A program made the translations under genes and the position numbers. From Nonomuraea indica (lineage in GTDB: Bacteria; Actinomycetota; Actinomycetes; Streptosporangiales; Streptosporangiaceae), in contig NZ_KZ559482.1 of assembly GCF_002850745.1 (NCBI RefSeq), forward strand, positions 1 to 60,664: a stretch of 60,664 bases of DNA. Reading direction: 5' to 3'. Positions 28,701 to 34,493 of this stretch are shown here, one piece after another. The first letter of the stretch is position 1; each line of letters opens with the position of its first letter. A model generated the notes under the pieces. The model saw only the letters and a list, made by a program, of their open reading frames with translations. It made no database searches and was not told the DNA's origin.

Positions 28701-30607
28701 CGTGGTCCGGCTCGACGCTGGTCGTGGAGACCGAGTCGTGGGGGACGTTGCGCTTCGAGGTCTCGATCGGCGAGGTCACTCCCGGTAACGTCGGCGAGAC
28801 GGACCTGCGCACCCGGAACCTGTCAGTGCCGCCGCGCACGGCCAACGACCAGCTCGCCCGCGCGGTGCTGCACGAGATCTCGCACGCCGGCCGCCGGATC
28901 GCCGCCGACGCGGCCAGGTCCCGGCAGGGAGTGCTGCGCCGCTGGATGTCCGCGCTGCGACCGTCGGTGGGGCGCGACGACTGCGTGTCGGCCCGCTTCG
29001 ACGAGTTCAGGTACCTGTCGCGCCGGTGGGTGGCAGCCAAGGCGGCGTACGAGCAGGACGCCACGCCGCAGACCTTCGACGACGTGCGCAAGTGGGAGCA
29101 CGCCCTGCGGACCCTGGGCAGGGCCCTGCTCGACCAGGGCCAGTCGCACCCGTCCTACCCGTGGTCGGCCGGGCGGCAGACGCAACCGGGCTTCCACGCC
29201 GGCTCCATCGGCGCGCTGCCGACCACCGGGCTGGGCCTCGGCACGCTCGCCGACCTGGCGGGCGTCACCTCCGTCACCCCGGCCGGCACGGTCCGGGCGA
29301 GCGTGGCGCCCGTGACCTCAGGCACGTTCACCGTCTCCGGCCCCGCCGGGGACCTCACCCTCGACGTTGCCGAGGCGGACCTGCCGCCTGGGCAGGTGGC
29401 GGTTCGCGCGTCGGAGCCGGTCCGGCTGTCGGTGGCCGTCTCGCCCGCCGACGGGTCGGCCGTCCGCCTGCGCGTCGCCGAGCTGATCGCCGAGGCCGTC
29501 GCGGCGCAGGCGGGTCTCGCGCCGGGCGACGCGCTGGTCCCCGGCCCGCTGAACGCCGTCCCCCAGCTCCGGCGCGGCGACGCCGCCACACTCGTCCGCA
29601 TCCGGGCCCTGATCGCGGCCCGCGCCGAGGCGTCCCTGCTGGAGCGGGGCTTCGTGGAGGACCAGCTCCGCACCGAGCTGAACAACGCGGGGCTCATGCC
29701 GGGCACCGAGGGGGCCACGGCCCGGCAGGTGAGCGCCGCCCGCGCCGGCCTGCTGCCCGCGGCGCACCTGGACGCCATCAACGAGTTCGCCGGCCGCGCC
29801 CCGCACCACGCCGTCGCCGCCGCCGTCGCCGCCGTGGCCCGTGCCGCCACCCTGCACAACGCCACCGCGACCGCGTACGGCTCGGCTCTCGTGGACGTCA
29901 CCACGCGCCGGGGCACGCCGATCCTGGTGGAGGTGGTCCTCAGCGACACCCCGACCGCCGGCCCCGTCGAGCTGACCGAGCATGACGGGGTGCACGTGCT
30001 GACCGTGAACCGCACCTCTCCGGTGCCGCTCGTGGAGCGCGCCGTGGCCGTCACCGTGGCCGGTCTGGTCGCGACGGCGTCCGGTGTGCCGCGGACCGGC
30101 CCGGTCACCGCGGAGAGCGCGGCGTTCGTGGCGAAGGCCCAGCTCGTCGCCGAGCTGCACGAGTTGATCCATCAGGTGCGCTCGGCCACCCCCCAGCAGC
30201 GTGCCGGCCGGTTCGACCAGCTCGTCCAGGTGGCGGAGGCCCACGGGCTGGGCAGGCGCTCGCCCGGCCGCGACGCCAACCGGGGCGCGCTTCCCGGCCC
30301 GCTCGCCGTCCAGCTCGTCGAGCTGCTCGACCACAGTGTCAGGGGCGAGTCGCGACGCGAGTTCTGGGAGCGCATGCGCCGGCTCGCCAACGGCACCGGC
30401 TGGTGGCTTCCGGAGGAGGAGCTGCGCAGGCGCGCCGGACTGCCGGACGTCGAGACGCTGCTCGACGAGCGCATCGGCAGAACCGGCTCCCCCGCGCGGC
30501 CGCCGGAGACCACCGCGCCGCCGGCGCGACCCGCCGAGCCCGGCGGTCCGGCGGAGCCCCCGGCCCCCTCGTCGTCGCACGAGACCGAGCCGCACGTCCT
30601 GGCATGA
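19751..30607 (+). CDS. Giant 3618-residue multidomain protein with ESX/CpnT-like N-terminus
   Basis: Layout seen: 1-390, helical region of WXG100/CpnT N-domain type, with a hydrophobic helix at about 146-176. 415-655, Pro/Gln/Ala-rich linker with APGQPT and ATGQTPNQ-type repeats. 868-1057, domain copy 1 (HEVSH at 959-963, Cys996, Glu1003). 1084-1177, Ala/Glu-rich coiled coil. About 1200-2760, beta-rich region with five Gly/Ser-rich segments near 1553, 1845, 2067, 2399 and 2630. 2950-3140, domain copy 2 (HEISH at 3041-3045, Cys3078, Glu3085). About 3363-3445, decayed third copy lacking HExxH. The end is a Pro/Glu-rich tail. I see only two Cys in the whole protein, at matching positions. No signal peptide and no known toxin domain at the C-terminus. 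Inferred export is by an ESX-type system encoded elsewhere, since no EccC/EccD genes lie in this window. It is followed by two small accessory genes. Confidence 0.85.
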   Translation: MSRYGNGDVNSDVPGAQTFRGSGGTSATDIQPVWETEALPQWVNRILIPLLASGQAWPKASESGLWAASRPHKRTAKAVLDALDPTEKAVTNFVHGWDAPGTPDHIKRVSELFGMEAGAGAVATWADGYAQQFDAFARETQYSKISINVSFWVAITAAFIAMVAAFFSAGTTAWLVGPYAAAARRAVSRILEILAINAGRGFVATTAGRLTTLSAITSVASRLMASPFGREGVEEIGEGLFIDVYTQHKQMEMGTRTEWDWKRMLLTTVGAGFGAGLGMRMADRISRLVNRLPGIGRLNRMAGDAPGWGNAFLRFPGRALSIGVNNMIVSPASSVAAELAVNQRLVLPGPEAFVGGFMGGVGRAGTISPFNPDVAAALLNPSAALDRATDLAARSDLERAVNQAMSTRSEPPSGPGPSSPPGSPTPGSPTPDSPTGPVPAGQTATPPAGPPATPQRTGSQVTTPGTPPTGSSASQQNPLAASNGPSSPQLPAGARQGGQQPAPQGPQPDQGGNGPAPANQQSPTTPGQPTAPGQPTAPGQAPTPGQPAAPAPAQGQTGQAPTAGQAPSPSAPAAQSPDPGQAPDTGQGAQNSQPASQAAPDNSAGQQAAQQTAPSPGQTPDQATGQTPNQATGQTPGQTTSPATAPANANASADNPATLIAQRTVADVQRTAFAHGLMLDDGGMLITDSSGRVVTLTPEALRRVQDLVMIRTANGATPERLRAAAAAALGTEIAVAAGRPPAEGAMEGLDQLAHVDPKAAPHAAAEGLDVDTSGSDRADRLAAGLAARAPAPDAGLRPGFYSTAAQEIADRLAAFSSPDAGANASGTNATGPNATGPNAATTSRPGTVTAGQISQSLFQHRRPAHHGNATVAEVHAAVLAELTLAHFGGHVLDLTWPQPSDLLVVETRNRGTLHYRVMVGPVGDDMARSDGATGTATDPIIMRVAPRSPNESLARAVLHEVSHRLQDDTAAAGGRPQGVARRWLSPSQRGRSVDSCVLPRLNEFRLLSDKWRAAATMDERNIWAHEINRVLDDLRERGQTPPLPPWSGGQHHTSAAPTAPDTPLSDLTSYVRHTIDSLGRTVEGLTEREEAKRTSSTAAMEEAVVKLAEYYTAQEQRDRGAAERTRKAWAAAEKAQAKANRHGRIADNYQQAREYAEQAREAYEKLLSSLEQGTPPTAEQLAQLADQAQNWLTDLQAALREAAPPPEAAPSFVPADRLPHLNRLTRTVNEMMWRNGIDHTFTPDTLERVLSEEFSRIISGDGALVRVGRGTPGELLIHISATDLVEVLGASKVASEIMNGVLPQGGRSVGASANYSQNADAAYRLHTLIKALPDGDAKEFLKHFELSVSPSGGHAQSLTGSAGNAALPGGVADDRVESVAYDAAATWTVRVRTAKHPNWSDPVTVSHGDQNDPTNLRVYVSHAYMEPPPPGEAQLDEKDRGKTPFPENVALGLTGLVKLADDTARALGEEHFPPGSVARRQLYTAMIDDLYGRIDEAVNDPSGLRRIIHVNGKPFVQLQIKAVPRLKSFKRVGTASEVWQERLRVEVVKATGNQSSSRSRGVSTTLGVTGFTADAVPGDGEYAIGPSANGRGSVGASVSDGLSVEGVTYHPSVQRFTGRSQGEEVEFDYVVTGQLIDSDTEIGPITGEGKGLFRFAEKDAHEYGMPVDAEAFTVENGERVYRDDGTPDPPEGRKAELPPIYGNEPGKVRGAGPGRVGGISEAEKLKEDVKEGLRRKGILAPIVDGKRQYSKDPLERVSQMLNEEEIDRQIDKKRLQSGYNQATADGIPIKLVVRKSGRAPQVITLNVTLEQHFTAEHGRIPPELLRIIESEALAHLPIGSDTNVWSHSRTENAGWGAGANVKHVVPEKTEGVSPNVGVGGGRDYSRTTGHTQGLTINYVGLYENGAPLAAFAIRHTARVEILHADGTRELLAERDGTAEVLISSDLLPPDGTSPFGESFETPAEVREYLTAQQVDTGDLLEALQGVLDMTDPDSPAYHHLAELANSYTLTAHPEMFTTAYGSNLLVRPQGLSPSTGSADVRATIGDSTLVGVVTDVNGKINLTLASMGVTSARSHSGKVEGSAGVSHQHADGSGEGGKVGGAHSGGESRAQTDLAIWGRERLAIETGNQYVFTAKVAFDVTGGPTGAEPVGRTADGTLLYTVPERHVLRMYAEGTLNLPLAQMADVVERFLDGTLKMDRSVAVPLVKRYLEALQQSPAPVPLADRHTPAALIAALKPLVDAGSTLTRVDEFLMRATEIVEAVREAQLPSWIKDRIGHTLIETARLQRNGEDVQLLDAVREAVASVSTEALSDAAIPDSLRKIFSNDRWVGPIDTIFSEEGLQLRYYTPFDALGRREEVVVKVRGEFTDDPAIFLEHVDDIGGIWQDYTYLEEILAETRFAGNAVNAGGDRSGDGHGSNASVRTDRGRSATGSAAEQETRIQRVAMFNGGMERVSQKFRMTVEVERTPQQARPNGLGIKAGRTVTSTPIELDGTMVRLIPNGFVRIGAEQAAEPARRYDPRQVTLPQSFAANSVRTDLHRNVVKALKNKKLLGDGVEVLETELLNLLSETATTTLFERMNGEQGHEMTLPVEGLRNRVVKMRVKASATDMQVLARGVKDVELGDVWRIQRTTGSSSSGGMAFPIGGGTGMEDSASGLSGGVSGGEQASVSVSDGGGIRREMTRMEKDDAVIVRFTTHYDLTMTRQALTPEGPKRQGNAVHIPGAATGEAIVIMSETDYQAMTAILESGGTLGPEWQISRDASAPAAAPANVTAQQSDPARPWTSLLQARIDAIESGRDVLVRITEPDRTERVFLATPQGRLIGDEHEHDSGFAEAFATLSPELVRLADDAHVNLRQVYEGPRTQERFALRVLSELVGLGVDVSSVHNHGAIWPTPQPDGDTGAAGSVSAMGSEATSASAPPGGAPAVSTPSVSTPSVNAPEVAGSAFVADGRAPHLGDVTLDELKEAVERDLRVSDFGGKVLGWTWSGSTLVVETESWGTLRFEVSIGEVTPGNVGETDLRTRNLSVPPRTANDQLARAVLHEISHAGRRIAADAARSRQGVLRRWMSALRPSVGRDDCVSARFDEFRYLSRRWVAAKAAYEQDATPQTFDDVRKWEHALRTLGRALLDQGQSHPSYPWSAGRQTQPGFHAGSIGALPTTGLGLGTLADLAGVTSVTPAGTVRASVAPVTSGTFTVSGPAGDLTLDVAEADLPPGQVAVRASEPVRLSVAVSPADGSAVRLRVAELIAEAVAAQAGLAPGDALVPGPLNAVPQLRRGDAATLVRIRALIAARAEASLLERGFVEDQLRTELNNAGLMPGTEGATARQVSAARAGLLPAAHLDAINEFAGRAPHHAVAAAVAAVARAATLHNATATAYGSALVDVTTRRGTPILVEVVLSDTPTAGPVELTEHDGVHVLTVNRTSPVPLVERAVAVTVAGLVATASGVPRTGPVTAESAAFVAKAQLVAELHELIHQVRSATPQQRAGRFDQLVQVAEAHGLGRRSPGRDANRGALPGPLAVQLVELLDHSVRGESRREFWERMRRLANGTGWWLPEEELRRRAGLPDVETLLDERIGRTGSPARPPETTAPPARPAEPGGPAEPPAPSSSHETEPHVLA
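22352..22920 (+). repeat. Domain copy 1 in the giant protein (HEVSH...Cys)
   Basis: Encodes about residues 868-1057. Features shared with copy 2 are HFGG, LVVETRNRGTL, ARAVLHEVSH, GVARRWLS, DSCVLPRLNEFRLLS and a closing PPWSGG. The first His of HEVSH and the Cys are 37 residues apart (959 and 996). Confidence 0.8.
28594..29174 (+). repeat. Domain copy 2 in the giant protein (HEISH...Cys)
   Basis: Encodes about residues 2949-3141. Matching features are DFGG, LVVETESWGTL, ARAVLHEISH, GVLRRWMS, DDCVSARFDEFRYLS and YPWSAG. The His-Cys distance is again 37 residues (3041 and 3078). The copies are diverged in DNA but collinear. Confidence 0.8.
29836..30085 (+). repeat. Decayed third copy of the HExxH domain in the giant protein
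   Basis: Residues about 3363-3445 read LVDVTTRRGTPILVEVVLS, HVLTVNRTSPVPLVERAV and AVTVAGLV. They align with LVVETRNRGTLHYRVMVG, IIMRVAPRSPNESLARAV and LHEVSHRL of copy 1. Both His and the Glu are replaced and the Cys region is absent. This is an alignment by eye. Confidence 0.5.
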
Positions 30608-30631
30608 TGGCCATGAGACAAAGGAGGCATG

Positions 30632-31177
30632 ATGCCGTTCGCGGTGGCCCGCACGCGGGACGAGGCACACCTGTACCTCGATCTGCACCCGTGCACCTGC
30701 GGTTCGGTCGAGACCACCTGGGAGACGACGCTGGCCCACTCCGGCGGAGAGCTGGTCTCGCGCTACTCGGGTGACTGCGCCGACTGCGGCAGCCGGCGCG
30801 AGTTCTTCTTCGGCCTGCCGGAGCGTGAGACGCTGACCGGGGAGTTCCCCACGTTCGGCGGGAGCGAGCCGTCCCAGCTCCTCGACGCGGGCGAGTGGCT
30901 CTGGGTGGCCGACCTGACGGCGGGCAACGTCCCCGCCGACGACCCGGCCGCCGCCAGGCAGGCGCTCACCATCGCCACGGCCGCCGTCGAGGAGGTCGTC
31001 AAGTTCGTGCCGCCGGGTCAGGACGAGGTGCCCGAGCACGCGTTCTGGTCCGCGCAGGGCCGCGGCGTGCGCGCCGCCGAGCCGGGCAGGTTCGCGCTGG
31101 ACCGGCTGCTCGTCGTCCGCGACACCTACCGTGACCTGGCCGCACGGACCGCCGGCCCGGACGGCGCCCATGCGTGA
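30632..31177 (+). CDS. Small protein with a C-x-C / C-x-x-C zinc-ribbon-like pair
   Basis: About 181 residues. Four Cys lie at about 21, 23, 49 and 52 (HPCTCGS and GDCADCGS), flanked by short strands (FFFGLPE), the layout of a small zinc ribbon. The C-terminal half carries LLDAGEWLWVADL, VVKFVPPGQDEVPEHAFWS and AEPGRFALDRLLV. An excellent AAAGGAGG lies just upstream, and ATG 30632 has better spacing than ATG 30629. The gene starts 24 bp after the giant gene and overlaps the next gene by 8 bp. The partner gene at 31170 is a paralogue without the Cys. An immunity, chaperone or adaptor role for the giant protein is an inference from position. Confidence 0.75.
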   Translation: MPFAVARTRDEAHLYLDLHPCTCGSVETTWETTLAHSGGELVSRYSGDCADCGSRREFFFGLPERETLTGEFPTFGGSEPSQLLDAGEWLWVADLTAGNVPADDPAAARQALTIATAAVEEVVKFVPPGQDEVPEHAFWSAQGRGVRAAEPGRFALDRLLVVRDTYRDLAARTAGPDGAHA

Positions 31178-31694
31178 AGCCCGCACCATCGCCGAGGCCT
31201 ACCTGCACATCAGCCTGACGGTCGCGGAGGACCGGCCGGGCGGTGCTCCCGACCATCGCCCCTGGACGACGGTCACGGAGGGGCCCGCCGCCTGGACGCT
31301 GGTCTACGACCGTGGGCGGCACCACATCGAGCTGCGCGTCCCGTACACCACCGAGGCGGCGGCCCGGCACGAGGGCCTGTCCTTCGGGTCCGGCGTCTCG
31401 ACCCTGATCGACGCGGGCGAGTGGGTGCTGACCGGCGCCGGCTACGCCCGTCAGGCCCTGGAGGACGACCTGCTCTCCGCTCCCGGCGCCGCCGACGGCT
31501 GGCGCCTGGCCCGTGACGCGGCCGCGGAGGCGCTCAAGTTCCTGCCGGAGGACGCCGACGAGCTGCCGCCCACCGCGTTCTGGACGCCCCTTGGCACCGC
31601 CGCCCGTGAGCGCGAGCCGGACCGCTTCACCCGCGAGCGTCTGGAGAGCGACCTCGCCTTCTACGAGCAGAGCCTGCGGGGCGCCGCTTCGTAG
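31170..31694 (+). CDS. Cys-less paralogue of the preceding gene
   Basis: 174 residues with no cysteine. It shares with the upstream protein the segments LIDAGEW, LKFLPEDADELPPTAFW, EREPDRFTRERLE and the N-terminal EAYLHISL (compare EAHLYLDL). The position of the zinc-ribbon-like Cys is taken by WTLVYDRGRHHIELRVPY. The ATG at 31170 overlaps the upstream stop by 8 bp, so the two are co-translated. A heterodimer of a metal-binding and a non-metal-binding paralogue is plausible. The downstream gene converges from the other strand. Confidence 0.7.
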   Translation: MREARTIAEAYLHISLTVAEDRPGGAPDHRPWTTVTEGPAAWTLVYDRGRHHIELRVPYTTEAAARHEGLSFGSGVSTLIDAGEWVLTGAGYARQALEDDLLSAPGAADGWRLARDAAAEALKFLPEDADELPPTAFWTPLGTAAREREPDRFTRERLESDLAFYEQSLRGAAS

Positions 31695-31755
31695 GGCCGG
31701 AGCCACCAGGCCGGCCTGCGGGCGGAGCCCCTCGGAGTGCTCGACCAGGGCGGGA

Positions 31756-32499
31756 TCAGCCAAGGCCGAGCCGGGTGCGCACCACGAGGTCGTGCAGGCC
31801 GTCGTGGGCGGTCGCCGCGTCCGGCAGCGTGGACGCCTCGCTCTCCGCCGCCAGCCCGGCCGTCATCCGGGCCACGTCGTCGCCGGCCGTGGGCACGGGA
31901 GGAGCCGCGCCGTGCTCGGCCTCCCGCTTGGCGGCCACCAGGTCGGGCAGGTACGGCGGGCCGTAGGCGTACAGCCGGGTCAGGTCGGCCTCCAGCTCAC
32001 CGGTGCGCATCAGGTGAAGCCCCGTCGCCAGCACGCGGAAGGTGTAGAGCAGCGGCTTCAGCTCGCCCGTCCGGTCGTACAGCCGCCACTGCGTCCGCGC
32101 GAACCCCAGGTAGTGCTGGGCGTGGTGGCGGGTCAGGCAGCCGGGCGCCAGCGCGACCAGCTCCTCGTGCACCGGGGAGGACGCCACGACCAGCGGCGAC
32201 AGGAGCTGTTCCAGCACGTAGCCGTTGCGCCGCAGCAGCAGCCGGCAGAACTTGGCCAGGTCGTGCGTGACGAGGTCCACCTCGACGCCGTCGCGTGTCC
32301 ACGTCCGGTCGAGGGTCTCGGGGCCGGTGCGCAGCCCCACCACCAGCTCGGCCGGCAGCACGTGCACGCCTCGCAGGTCCACGTCGGAGTCGGCGGACGG
32401 GAAGCCGTAGAGGTGCGCGCCGCTGACCGTCGCGAACGCCACCGGATGCGGCTGCTCGGCAGGGATGCCGGACAGCCAGGCGGGCAGGGTCTCCGTCAT
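31756..32499 (-). CDS. YcgL-type nucleotidyltransferase superfamily protein
   Basis: 247 residues. The polymerase-beta type signature SGAHLYGFPSADSDVDL (about residues 25-41, G-S/A-x-x-x-G...D-x-D) is followed by RGVHVLP and a third acidic position in VEVDLVTHDL. HHAQHYLGFARTQWRLYD and LYTFRVLATGLHL segments match the YcgL/COG3541 family of putative nucleotidyltransferases. Targets are unknown. ATG 32499 is preceded by GGGAGGAACG. It lies beside the tRNA-Ala gene, downstream of it on the same strand. Confidence 0.8.
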   Translation of the reverse strand: MTETLPAWLSGIPAEQPHPVAFATVSGAHLYGFPSADSDVDLRGVHVLPAELVVGLRTGPETLDRTWTRDGVEVDLVTHDLAKFCRLLLRRNGYVLEQLLSPLVVASSPVHEELVALAPGCLTRHHAQHYLGFARTQWRLYDRTGELKPLLYTFRVLATGLHLMRTGELEADLTRLYAYGPPYLPDLVAAKREAEHGAAPPVPTAGDDVARMTAGLAAESEASTLPDAATAHDGLHDLVVRTRLGLG

Positions 32500-32562
32500 C
32501 GTTCCTCCCAGGGGGCGGGCCGTCCGGGCGGCGGCTGGTGGCGGCGCGTGCCCCCGGAAACG

Positions 32563-32597
32563 ACGAGATCCCGCCCTGTGTCAGGACGGGATCTCGT
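32563..32597 (-). terminator. Strong hairpin after tRNA-Ala
   Basis: ACGAGATCCCGCCCTG (32563-32578) pairs with CAGGACGGGATCTCGT (32582-32597) around a three-base loop. The single mismatch (C-A on the plus strand) becomes a G-U pair in the minus-strand RNA, so the 16-bp stem is complete only in the transcript that contains the tRNA. It begins five bases past the tRNA 3' end. Confidence 0.8.
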
Positions 32598-32602
32598 GAG
32601 GG

Positions 32603-32675
32603 TGGAGCTATGGGGATTCGAACCCCAGACCTCCTCCATGCCATGGAGGCGCGCTACCAACTGCGCCATAGCCCC
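32603..32675 (-). tRNA. tRNA-Ala, anticodon GGC
   Basis: A 73-nt cloverleaf on the minus strand. The acceptor stem GGGGCTA/TAGCTCC has the G3-U70 pair that identifies alanine tRNA, and the discriminator is A. The D arm contains GCGCAGTTGGTAGCGC, the anticodon stem CCTCC/GGAGG encloses ATGGCAT (anticodon GGC, codon GCC), and the T arm reads GGGGTTCGAATCCCC. CCA is not encoded (bases after the discriminator are CC then C). Confidence 0.97.
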
Positions 32676-32769
32676 TTGCTGCGTGCACCAGTGTATCGGA
32701 ATGTTCGGCCGCTCACGCACACGCGCGCGCCCGGCCGGCCCGGCGGTGGCGGGCCGGCCGGGGGCCCGA

Positions 32770-34302
32770 TCAGCCCGACACGGAGCGGGCCGTCTCGATG
32801 AGGGCGGCGAGCTCGGTGACCATCGGGTCCTCGGCGACGCCGGCCAGCCGTCTGGCCTGCGCGCCGAGCGCCGGCAGGTCCAGGCCGAACGCCTGCCGGT
32901 CCCGCATGTGGCCGGCGAAGGCGGCGGCGACCACGTCCACCTGCAGGCGCAGCGGCGCCTCCCACACCGCCGTCCCGAGGTCGCCGGCGTCGATGGACCG
33001 GCTCTCCTCGGCGGGCGCCCTGGTGTCGGGGTGCTGCCAGCGGACGGCGGCCTGGGCGAGCTGGCCGGTCGCGCCGGGCCTGAGCCGTACGGAGTAGAGG
33101 GCGGTGACGGCGTGGCCGGGGCCGATCTCGCCGCCGTCGCGGTCGTCGTCGCGGAACTCCTCGGCCGTCAGGGCACGGTTGTCGTAGCCGACGAGCCGGT
33201 AGCCGGCCACGACCGCCGGGTTGAACACCACCTGCGCCTTGGCGTCGCGGGCGCGCACGTCGAGGGTGGCGGGCAGCTGGGAGACGAAGACCTTCTCCGC
33301 CTCCGCCCTGGTGCTGACGTACACGGCCGCGCCGTCGCCGTTGTCGGCGAGCTGCTCCATCAGCTCGTCGCCGTACTCCCTGCCGACGCCGACGGTGAGC
33401 AGCGTGACCTGCCGGCCCGCGTGCTCCTTGACCCGGTCGAGGATGGCCTGCCAGGCGGTCCGGCCCTGGTTGGCCAGGCCGTCGGACAGCAGGACGACGC
33501 GGTTGGTGGCGGCGCTCCGGTACGCCCGGGCGGCCTCCTGGTAGCCGGCCACCACGCCGGCCTCGAGGTTGGTGCCGCCGTCGACGGCGAGCCGGTCGAC
33601 GGCGGCGTGCAGCTCGCTCCTGGCGGTGAGCGGCGTCATCGAGGCGACCAGCCTGGCCTGGTCGCTGAACGAGACGATCGACACCTGGTCGCCGGGCGCG
33701 AGCTGGTCGAGCAGGGTGTGCAGGGCGTGCTGGACGAGGTCGAGCCGGCCCGTCTCCGCCATGGAGCCGGACACGTCGACGACGAAGGTGAGGTTCGCGG
33801 GGCGGCGGGCCGCGGCGTCGGAGCCGCGGGTGCGCAGTCCCACCCGCAGCACGGCCTCGTCGCCCGCCGGCAGCCGCGCGCCGTCGAGGTGCACGGCGAA
33901 GCCGTCGCCCTCGGGCTCGGCGTAGTCCTGCCTGAAGGCGTTGACGAACTCCTCCGGCCGGATCCGTCCCGGCTCGGGCCATCGCCCTTCCTTGAGGGCA
34001 CGGCGGGCGTAGTCGTACGAGGCGGTGTCCACGTCGAGGGCGAACGTGGAGATCTGGGCGGCGGGGGTGTCCTGGTCGTCCCGCGGGGAGGATCGGTCGG
34101 GCCGCGCCTGCTCCGTACGGGACTGCTCCGTGCCGGACCGCTCGGGGGCGGCACGGTCGGGAGCGCTGTCGGGGACACGGTCGGGGGCGCTGTCGGCGGC
34201 GCGGTCGGCGGCGCCGTCGGACGAGCCGCCGGGACCGCCGCACGCCGCGAGCATGAGTGATCCGATAAGTCCGACACTTACTACCAAAGGGCGGAATTTC
34301 AC
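32770..34302 (-). CDS. YfbK-like von Willebrand factor A lipoprotein
   Basis: 510 residues. A signal peptide with lipobox LMLAACGG is followed by a charged linker of repeated APDRAAD-like units. The YfbK-type N-terminal segment is FALDVDTASYDYARRAL, with LKEGRWPEPGRIRPEEFV. The VWA domain has the metal site DVSGSMAETG, then DGGTNLEAG and LLSDGLANQG. A C-terminal region like DUF3520 follows (VRWQHPDTRAPAEESRSI; VDVVAAAFAGHMRD). It should be an extracytoplasmic metal-dependent adhesion-type protein. GTG 34302 is chosen because GGAGG lies nine bases upstream and the basic signal-peptide start (KFRPLVVS) follows at once. Confidence 0.85.
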   Translation of the reverse strand: MKFRPLVVSVGLIGSLMLAACGGPGGSSDGAADRAADSAPDRVPDSAPDRAAPERSGTEQSRTEQARPDRSSPRDDQDTPAAQISTFALDVDTASYDYARRALKEGRWPEPGRIRPEEFVNAFRQDYAEPEGDGFAVHLDGARLPAGDEAVLRVGLRTRGSDAAARRPANLTFVVDVSGSMAETGRLDLVQHALHTLLDQLAPGDQVSIVSFSDQARLVASMTPLTARSELHAAVDRLAVDGGTNLEAGVVAGYQEAARAYRSAATNRVVLLSDGLANQGRTAWQAILDRVKEHAGRQVTLLTVGVGREYGDELMEQLADNGDGAAVYVSTRAEAEKVFVSQLPATLDVRARDAKAQVVFNPAVVAGYRLVGYDNRALTAEEFRDDDRDGGEIGPGHAVTALYSVRLRPGATGQLAQAAVRWQHPDTRAPAEESRSIDAGDLGTAVWEAPLRLQVDVVAAAFAGHMRDRQAFGLDLPALGAQARRLAGVAEDPMVTELAALIETARSVSG

Positions 34303-34481
34303 TGCGAACCACCTCCATGACCTACGACGGTCTCCCGTCGCCCGGCGGCCGGGGCGGTGACGCAAGCGAGCGCAAACCGCGACCAGCGTGTGATCGGCCG
34401 TGACCGGCCGGTGACCTACGGTCCGCGATGGCTGGCCCGCGCTGCGCCACGGCCTCGTCCGCCCGGCCGCGGCGGCGGTAC

Positions 34482-34487
34482 TACCAT
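34482..34487 (+). promoter_or_regulatory. -10 element (TACCAT), leaderless arrangement
   Basis: TACCAT, six bases (GCGGCC), then ATG 34494 of the GlxA-type regulator. No ribosome site is visible upstream. Confidence 0.45.
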
Positions 34488-34493
34488 GCGGCC

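Noticed and set aside
32603..32675. tRNA-Ala as the attachment site of an island carrying the giant locus
   Set aside because: No repeat of the tRNA 3' end and no integrase gene were seen in the window.
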